A stretch of DNA of 10,058 bases, taken from NCBI GenBank assembly GCA_003153855.1, contig PMBM01000154.1, positions 6,153 to 16,210 of the forward strand. Reading direction: 5' to 3'. Below are positions 5,888-10,058 of the stretch, piece after piece. How positions within the stretch are numbered: position 1 is the first letter of the stretch; each line of letters opens with the position of its first letter. Made by a program: the position numbers and the translations under genes. A model generated the notes under the pieces. The model ran no database searches. It was not told the DNA's origin and was given only the letters and a program-made list of their open reading frames with translations. Source of the DNA: Propionibacteriaceae bacterium. GTDB lineage: Bacteria > Actinomycetota > Actinomycetes > Propionibacteriales > Propionibacteriaceae.

Positions 5888-6631
5888 TCAGCGCGGAACG
5901 ATGGCGACGCAGCGGGCGGGGAACCCCGACCCCGCCCTCGGCTTGGCCCAGCTCGCGAGGATGACGGCACCGGTGGCCGGCACCTGATCGAGGTTCGTGA
6001 GCATCTCGACCTGCCAGCGGTCGGCGCCGAGGACGTAGCGCTCGGCATCGACGCGACCCACTGAGAGCGCCGTGCCGGGGTCGGTGTCGGTCTGTTCGTG
6101 GCCCACTGCCCGTACGTCCCGCTGCTCGACGAGGAACCTCAGCGCCTCGACGCTCCAGCCTGGATAGTGAGCGATGCCGTCCGCGTCCCGGTTCTGCATC
6201 GCCTCGCTGGACGGCCAGCGCGCCGACCACCCGGACGCGAAGGCGACGAACGCGCCCTCGGGGATCCGTCCGTAGCGTCCTTCGTGCTCCTGGACGAGGG
6301 CGAGGTCGACGACATAGTCCACGTCCACCGCGACACGATCCCGTGCGTCGAGGACCACGAGGGGGAGCAGCATCTCCGCGACGGGAACCTCATCGAGGGT
6401 GCGGCCTCCGACGATGAAGTGTGAGGGCGGGTCGACGTGCGTGCCCCACTGGCCGACGTGGCTGTAGCGATGGACGAGGAAGCCGTCCTCCTCGGCCGTC
6501 GTGACGACCTCGCGCTGCTCGTCGGGGAAGGAGACGTAGTGGGGGATACCCGGTTCGAAGGCATGCGTCAGGTCGATCCAGCGGGCGTCCTTGAGCGTCG
6601 CGAGGGCAAGAAGCAAGGAGTCGTCGGGCAC
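5888..6631 (-). CDS. Cyclase family protein (kynurenine formamidase-like metal hydrolase)
   Basis: 247 aa, full length for the cyclase family (PF04199), whose members hydrolyse amides or cyclic bonds with bound divalent metal; N-formylkynurenine formamidase is the best-known relative. Seen: DLTHAFEPGIP at 20-30, metal-binding GTHVDPPSHF at 63-72 (H65, D67 and H71 as likely ligands), GHEQTDTDPG at 177-186, and the C-terminal block with EMLTNLDQVP (209-218) and ARCVAIVP (239-246). The GQWGTHVD version of the motif differs from the HTGTHxDAP form of KynB, and no tryptophan-catabolism genes are nearby, so the substrate is unknown. The start is GTG at 6631 without a clear ribosome binding site; an in-frame TTG a few codons in is an alternative. 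It begins 49 bp after the acyltransferase stop on the same strand, so the two are probably co-transcribed. Its 3' end is duplicated as a remnant near 3650. Confidence 0.85.
   Translation of the reverse strand: MPDDSLLLALATLKDARWIDLTHAFEPGIPHYVSFPDEQREVVTTAEEDGFLVHRYSHVGQWGTHVDPPSHFIVGGRTLDEVPVAEMLLPLVVLDARDRVAVDVDYVVDLALVQEHEGRYGRIPEGAFVAFASGWSARWPSSEAMQNRDADGIAHYPGWSVEALRFLVEQRDVRAVGHEQTDTDPGTALSVGRVDAERYVLGADRWQVEMLTNLDQVPATGAVILASWAKPRAGSGFPARCVAIVPR
5898..5914. repeat. 17-bp direct repeat, right copy
   Basis: Second copy of ACGATGGCGACGCAGCG, inside the last codons of the intact cyclase gene (RCVAIV on the minus strand). The partner at 3666-3682 lies on the other side of the lectin pair, 2,232 bp away. 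Confidence 0.7.
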
Positions 6632-6680
6632 GAGCGACCATTCTGCCGTTGTCGGGACCTCGCCGCGTGACCGGCGCGGC

Positions 6681-7844
6681 CTAGAACATCCTGCGCAGGA
6701 TGGGGGCGCGGCGGAGGACGCCGGCGCTGATGGCGAGGGAGAGCGCGGCTGTCACGGCCAGCAGCACGACGGCCTTGACAGCTCCCGGGATGGGGAGGCT
6801 CACGAGGAGCCAGGCCCCGGGGTACAGCACGAGGGGATGGACGTAGTAGATCCCGAACGAGTTGTCGGACAGAAGCCGCCACGTACGAGTGGAGCTGTCG
6901 CCCCAGCGAGAGAAGCCCGCCACCGCGGCCACGACACCCGACACGCAGAACGCTGCGAACAGCACCCCGCCGACGACCCGTGCCGGAACGGTCGTCGAGT
7001 AGCCCGTCACGCGGAATGCGAGGTAGGCGATGCCGGTGACGGCCGCGACCGGGATCCAGACCCTCGCGCTCGGCCGCCACCCGTCACCGGCCAGCCAGCC
7101 CTGACGCTCGGCGTGGATCCCCAGGACGAAGAACGCCGGGTACACGAACACGCGCGCGGGCTGGACCATGAAGACCCAGCCCACGGAGTGCCAGTCGTCG
7201 AGCCCGAAGAACGGAGAGAAGGCGGCGGCGGCCACCACCGCCACGAGGAAGACCGCCAGCAGGGCGCGCCAGGGGCGGGCACGGGCGACGGGAGGACGCT
7301 CACCGAGGCTCGGCTTCACCTTGAGCGCCACGGCGAGCAGCAGGAACAGTGCCAGGAGAACGCCGAGGAACCAGAACACCGCCTGCTGGTACATCGGCCC
7401 CCAGAACTCGGTCGCCCAGAACTGGAGGTACGGCATCCGGATGCCACGCGAGACGAAGCTCAGGTACGTCACGGCCGGCGCCAGCACGACGACGCCGAAC
7501 ACCCAGGGGGCTCCCAGCCGGACGAGCTTCTCGCGGACGAAGCCGCCCACTCCGCGCCGTCGAGTCGACGGGATCGCGAAGTAGCCGGCGACCAGGAACA
7601 TGGCCGACATGATCGGTACGTCCACGATGAGCACGACGACGGTGAAGAACAGGCTGACGTCGGGGTCGACCACGTACCACCACTGGGGCGCCGCGACCAT
7701 GTAGCAGATGGACGTGTGCAGCACGAGAACGGCCAGGACGGCCACCGCCCGCAGGTTGTCCAGGTAGTACAGGCGACGCTTCACCACAGTCGCCGGCACG
7801 TCCGAGCCGGTACGGGATTCTTGGCCTGCCTCACCGATGGTCAC
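6681..7844 (-). CDS. Acyltransferase family 3 membrane protein
   Basis: Integral membrane O-acyltransferase (PF01757 type) with about ten hydrophobic segments. Such enzymes transfer acetyl or succinyl groups to extracytoplasmic glycans, lipids or antibiotics. Near the N-terminus it shows YYLDNLRAVAVLAVLVLH, the family's first block with its conserved His. It then has a basic REKLVRLGAPW loop, and near the C-terminus SFGIYYVHPLVLYPG, the usual S-GIY-H block. The start is uncertain. The frame is open back to a GTG at 7955, but codon bias weakens upstream of about 7790 and no candidate start has a ribosome binding site. I chose the GTG at 7844 because a TTGTCA hexamer and a dyad lie just upstream; GTGs at 7799, 7787 and 7784 are alternatives. 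It lies 49 bp upstream of the cyclase gene on the same strand. The acceptor substrate is unknown. Confidence 0.8.
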   Translation of the reverse strand: MTIGEAGQESRTGSDVPATVVKRRLYYLDNLRAVAVLAVLVLHTSICYMVAAPQWWYVVDPDVSLFFTVVVLIVDVPIMSAMFLVAGYFAIPSTRRRGVGGFVREKLVRLGAPWVFGVVVLAPAVTYLSFVSRGIRMPYLQFWATEFWGPMYQQAVFWFLGVLLALFLLLAVALKVKPSLGERPPVARARPWRALLAVFLVAVVAAAAFSPFFGLDDWHSVGWVFMVQPARVFVYPAFFVLGIHAERQGWLAGDGWRPSARVWIPVAAVTGIAYLAFRVTGYSTTVPARVVGGVLFAAFCVSGVVAAVAGFSRWGDSSTRTWRLLSDNSFGIYYVHPLVLYPGAWLLVSLPIPGAVKAVVLLAVTAALSLAISAGVLRRAPILRRMF

Positions 7845-7859
7845 GTGGACATCAAACCA

Positions 7860-7872
7860 GCGTGTGACACGC
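7860..7872. promoter_or_regulatory. 13-bp dyad upstream of the acyltransferase start
   Basis: GCGTGTGACACGC has perfect 6-bp arms around one central base. It lies 15-28 bp upstream of the proposed GTG at 7844 and falls between a TTGTCA hexamer (minus strand, 7878-7883) and the start. If translation instead begins at 7955, this would be inside the coding sequence and less meaningful. Confidence 0.3.
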
Positions 7873-7984
7873 AGCGTGACAAGGGCGAGAAGGCCGCGCC
7901 GGTTCTTCGCGCAAGCGGGGAGCCCAGCGTGTCGCGCCGTCAGGTCGTCGGCCACGTGAGCCGGGATCCCGCACCCGGCGACGG

Positions 7985-8001
7985 ACAGGTCGATAACCTG
8001 T
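7985..8001. promoter_or_regulatory. Operator-like inverted repeat over the -10 region of the HsmA-like gene
   Basis: ACAGGTCGATAACCTGT has perfect 6-bp arms around a 5-bp centre. It contains TAACCT (7994-7999), a fit to the TANNNT -10 consensus placed 26 bp before the GTG start at 8026. A repressor bound here would block that promoter. No regulator gene is in the window, so the binding protein is unknown. Confidence 0.45.
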
Positions 8002-8015
8002 GACGAGCACTTCTC

Positions 8016-8020
8016 AGGAG
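8016..8020 (+). promoter_or_regulatory. Ribosome binding site of the HsmA-like gene
   Basis: AGGAG lies five bases before the GTG at 8026 and fixes that codon as the start. Confidence 0.75.
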
Positions 8021-8025
8021 CTCAC

Positions 8026-8391
8026 GTGAACCCGCTCGCCAGCACCTTCATCACCTCGGCCTTGGTCTTCTACTCCGTCGGGGTGTGGGGCGAGCGCCTG
8101 GTGGGCCGCCTCAAGTGGTGGAACTTCGTCTTCTTCGTCCTCGGCCTCATCTGCGACACGGTGGGCACGGGGATGATGCTCGAGTACGTCGGGGGGTTGA
8201 GCGCCGACGTACACGGCATCTCCGGTGTCATCGCCATCGTGCTCATGTTCGTGCACGCGGTGTGGGCACTCGTCGTCCTGGTGAAGAAGGACGAGGTGTG
8301 GATCACGAAGTTCCACCGGTTCTCGGTGTTCGTGTGGGTCGTCTGGTTGATCCCGTACCTGAGCCCGATGTTCGTCGCCATCGCGCGCTGA
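8026..8391 (+). CDS. HsmA-like (TIGR03987-type) small four-helix membrane protein
   Basis: 121 aa and very hydrophobic, with four membrane segments at about 4-21, 33-54, 63-86 and 98-118. Conserved-looking features are the first helix followed by GVWGERLVGRLK (18-30), CDTVGTGMM (43-51), DVHGISG (61-67), the polar WALVVLVKKDE loop (80-90), and KFHRFSVFVWVVWLIPY (95-111). These match my memory of the uncharacterised HsmA/TIGR03987 family, whose function is not established. The His residues in helices 3 and 4 (H63, H77, H97) could bind metal or haem, but that is speculation. The gene stands alone, divergent from the acyltransferase and convergent with the YchJ-like gene, their stop codons only two bases apart. 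The operator-like repeat upstream suggests dedicated control. Confidence 0.72.
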   Translation: MNPLASTFITSALVFYSVGVWGERLVGRLKWWNFVFFVLGLICDTVGTGMMLEYVGGLSADVHGISGVIAIVLMFVHAVWALVVLVKKDEVWITKFHRFSVFVWVVWLIPYLSPMFVAIAR

Positions 8392-8393
8392 CG

Positions 8394-8780
8394 CTAAGGA
8401 CGCTGCTCGCCGTCCACGTACATCCAGCGACGGCCGCGCCGCTCGAACCGCGACCGCTCCCGCATCTGGCCGTCCCGGCGTCCGTTCCGGTAGTGGGCGA
8501 CGAACTCGACGATGCCGGCCTGGTCACGCTCTGTCCCGTCGACGACGTCGACGATCTCCAGGTGGGTCCAGACCGTGTCGTCGAGGGCGACGTGCTCGGG
8601 ACGGGTCCGCGGGTGCCAGGTGCGCCACAGGTAGTCGTCCAGCCCCAGCGCGAAGGCCGAGTAGCGCGACCGCATGAGGGTCTCCGCCGTGTGTGCCTCG
8701 GCTGCGCCGGCGTGGAAGGGCTCGCAGCACCCCGCGTACGGACCGCCTCCGCACGGGCACACGCGTTCCTCGGCCACCAT
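8394..8780 (-). CDS. YchJ-family (UPF0225) protein with SEC-C-type zinc motif
   Basis: 128 aa. The N-terminal CPCGGGPYAGCCEPFH carries four cysteines (C8, C10, C18, C19) in the CxC-x7-CC arrangement of SEC-C-like zinc sites. It is followed by ETLMRSRYSAFALG and DYLWRTWHP (33-56), the family's core block, and an NTF2-like C-terminal region ending in FERRGRRWMYVDGE. Family function is unknown. The start at 8780 is set by a strong AAGGAGG (8785-8791) four bases upstream; the frame is open further to 8861, but that would overlap the preceding gene. It lies 32 bp after the stop of the YciI-like gene on the same strand, so both are probably one operon with the monooxygenase. Confidence 0.86.
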   Translation of the reverse strand: MVAEERVCPCGGGPYAGCCEPFHAGAAEAHTAETLMRSRYSAFALGLDDYLWRTWHPRTRPEHVALDDTVWTHLEIVDVVDGTERDQAGIVEFVAHYRNGRRDGQMRERSRFERRGRRWMYVDGEQRP

Positions 8781-8784
8781 CGGT

Positions 8785-8791
8785 CCTCCTT
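8785..8791 (-). promoter_or_regulatory. Ribosome binding site of the YchJ-like gene
   Basis: AAGGAGG on the minus strand, four bases before the ATG at 8780. It decides against the longer reading from 8861. Confidence 0.8.
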
Positions 8792-8812
8792 GTCCGAACG
8801 ACGCTAGCCGCG

Positions 8813-9109
8813 TCATGTGGTGGGCGGGTCGTCCAGCGGCTCGAGGATGGCCTCCTGCCACCCGGTGACGTTCCAGGCTTGGACGACCCCACCGGTGACG
8901 AACGGGTCGGCCTCGGCGAACCGTTCCGCAGCCTCCCGCGTGGTGAAGACGCCCAACGCGCCTTCTGCCGGGTCCTCCATCGGTCCGATGGCCAGCAGCG
9001 TCTTGTCAGCCCGGTACGCGGCCCAGTGATCTCGGTGCGCGGGGAACAGCTCACGGATCCTCGCGAAGTCCACCTGGGGCACCATGTGATAGCGAAGCAG
9101 GTACTTCAT
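8813..9109 (-). CDS. YciI family (YCII-related) protein
   Basis: 98 aa, a typical length for this ferredoxin-like alpha/beta fold. Seen: MKYLLRY strand, then a helix with AHRDHWAAY (24-32), LLAIGPMEDP (38-47), a TTREAAERFAEADPF helix (56-70) and GVVQAWNVTGW (74-84). H25 and D68 occupy the positions of the His/Asp pair thought to be active in some members. The family's biochemical role is generally unknown; related domains occur in EthD-like and muconolactone isomerase-like enzymes. The start at 9109 follows GAAGGG (9115-9120) with five-base spacing; a GTG two codons earlier overlaps that site. The upstream monooxygenase ends 46 bp before it, and the YchJ-like gene follows after 32 bp. Confidence 0.87.
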   Translation of the reverse strand: MKYLLRYHMVPQVDFARIRELFPAHRDHWAAYRADKTLLAIGPMEDPAEGALGVFTTREAAERFAEADPFVTGGVVQAWNVTGWQEAILEPLDDPPTT

Positions 9110-9114
9110 GATCA

Positions 9115-9120
9115 CCCTTC
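9115..9120 (-). promoter_or_regulatory. Ribosome binding site of the YciI-like gene
   Basis: GAAGGG on the minus strand lies five bases before the ATG at 9109. Confidence 0.6.
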
Positions 9121-9155
9121 ACCTCGGAACTCGAACTGGCGGTACGAGTCGGTCG

Positions 9156-10058
9156 TCAGCCCCTGATGCTGTCACCTTTGTGCGCGTGGCGGGCGATCGC
9201 TCGGGCGACGCGGCGGGCGTCCAGGTTGATCTGCAGCAGGAGCCCCTTCTGGCTCTCGGTCAGTCCCACGGCGTAGAGGCCGGGAGTCCGCTTGTCTCCG
9301 ATGAGAACGCTCGCGGGCGCGGGGTCGCCGGACGAGCCGGCGTCGAGCAGCTCAGCAGCGCCGTCGCGGTAGCCGGTCGCGGCGATGACAGCGACGGGTC
9401 GGAGTACGCGCCCGTCCGACAGCCGTACGTCGTCCCCGTCGAACTCGCTGACGGCCGGGACCACCTCCACCTTCCCGACGCGCAGCTGCGCGACCATCCC
9501 CACGTCGATCGTGGGCACCCTGCCGCGGCGGCGCATCCGTGCGGACAGGCCCTCGTCGGGCGCCGGAAGGCCGAACGGCGCCAGGTCCCCGATGGTGGCC
9601 TGGGACAGACGCCGGTTGATCGGATCCACGACGGCCGGAGGCAGGAACGACTGCAGGATCCCCAGGAGCGTCGTCGGCAGCGGGCCGATCTGGCGTGGGA
9701 TGACGTGGGGCGGTGTTCGTACCGACAGCCACACGTGTCCTGCTCCTGACTCGGCGAGGTCTGCGGCGATCTCCGCACCGGAGTTTCCAACCCCGACGAC
9801 GAGTACGTCGCGTCCTCGGTACGCGTTCGCGTTGCGGTAGGCAGCGGCGTGGATCAGGGTGCCGGTGTAGGACTCGACGCCGGGCCAGGAAGGCATCACG
9901 GTGGCCCTGTTCAGGCCGGTGGCCAGGACGACGTACCGGGAGGTGATGTCCATGCCGTCCCCGGTCAGGCGGTAGCCACCCGCGACGGGACGTACAGAGC
10001 TGACCGTCACGCCCAGCCTGACCTCGATCCCGCGGTTCGCCGCATAGTCGCGGAGGTA
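9156..10058 (-). CDS. Flavin-containing monooxygenase-like FAD/NADPH oxidoreductase (5' end cut off by window)
   Basis: The last 300 residues of a larger protein; the frame stays open to the window edge at 10058, so the start and FAD-binding Rossmann motif lie outside. Seen, counting from the edge: VVLATG (43-48), YTGTLIHAAAY (64-74) resembling the FxGxxxHxxxY fingerprint of FMO/YUCCA-type enzymes, DVLVVGVGNSGAEIAADLA (84-102) as the NADPH-binding motif, AATGY (226-230) as the second-domain ATG motif, and a closing GLYAVGLTES (260-269) that usually contacts FAD. Enzymes of this type oxygenate N, S or ketone groups on small molecules. The last Tyr rather than Trp-Pro in the fingerprint argues against a classic Baeyer-Villiger type. 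Probably the first visible gene of an operon with the YciI-like and YchJ-like genes. Substrate unknown. Confidence 0.88.
   Translation of the reverse strand, partial: YLRDYAANRGIEVRLGVTVSSVRPVAGGYRLTGDGMDITSRYVVLATGLNRATVMPSWPGVESYTGTLIHAAAYRNANAYRGRDVLVVGVGNSGAEIAADLAESGAGHVWLSVRTPPHVIPRQIGPLPTTLLGILQSFLPPAVVDPINRRLSQATIGDLAPFGLPAPDEGLSARMRRRGRVPTIDVGMVAQLRVGKVEVVPAVSEFDGDDVRLSDGRVLRPVAVIAATGYRDGAAELLDAGSSGDPAPASVLIGDKRTPGLYAVGLTESQKGLLLQINLDARRVARAIARHAHKGDSIRG

Noticed and set aside
6591..8003. 470-residue plus-strand frame across the acyltransferase region
   Set aside because: His/Arg/Asp/Gly-rich low-complexity translation lying antisense to a clear membrane protein.
1..10058. CRISPR array, tRNA or rRNA genes
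   Set aside because: No regularly spaced repeats and no cloverleaf or rRNA-like stretch found on either strand.

Overview
The window is high-GC DNA from an actinobacterium. Third codon positions are G/C-rich, GTG starts are frequent, at least one gene looks leaderless, and protein families such as the P3B Mg2+ ATPase and the HsmA-like small membrane protein fit that group. I cannot name the genus. No rRNA, tRNA, CRISPR array or complete insertion sequence was seen.

Layout. (1) 74-2734, minus: a complete MgtA-type P3B magnesium-importing P-type ATPase. (2) 2735-3055: a divergent intergenic region with one imperfect inverted repeat. (3) 3056-3637, plus: a 193-residue protein with two membrane segments, resembling the SLATT/DUF4231 2TM group. 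(4) 3650-3730: a short decayed piece, on the minus strand, matching the C-terminal end of the cyclase gene found 2.2 kb downstream. (5) 3819-4790 and 4825-5778, plus: two tandem paralogous secreted proteins, each with two bulb-type (monocot mannose-binding) lectin domains and all four sugar-site motifs intact. (6) 5888-6631, minus: a cyclase-family (kynurenine formamidase-like) metal hydrolase. (7) 6681-7844, minus: an acyltransferase-3 integral membrane protein, probably co-transcribed with the cyclase. (8) 8026-8391, plus: an HsmA-like four-helix membrane protein behind a 17-bp inverted repeat that overlaps its likely -10 box. (9) 8394-10058, minus: a probable three-gene operon, read in the order FAD/NADPH monooxygenase (cut by the window edge), YciI-like protein, YchJ-like zinc-motif protein.

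The accessory part is 2.85-5.9 kb. It holds the lectin pair and the 2TM protein, and several sampled rows have lower GC than the flanks. Its right edge is the 3' end of the cyclase gene. Near its left edge lies a second, eroded copy of that same 3' end, sharing a 17-bp exact direct repeat. This suggests the lectin pair arrived or was amplified as a unit. The architecture of signal peptide, two tandem lectin domains and a short C-terminal extension resembles lectin-like bacteriocins (LlpA type), so a secreted sugar-binding antagonist or adhesin pair is the most interesting reading. The remaining genes look like ordinary housekeeping or metabolic genes.
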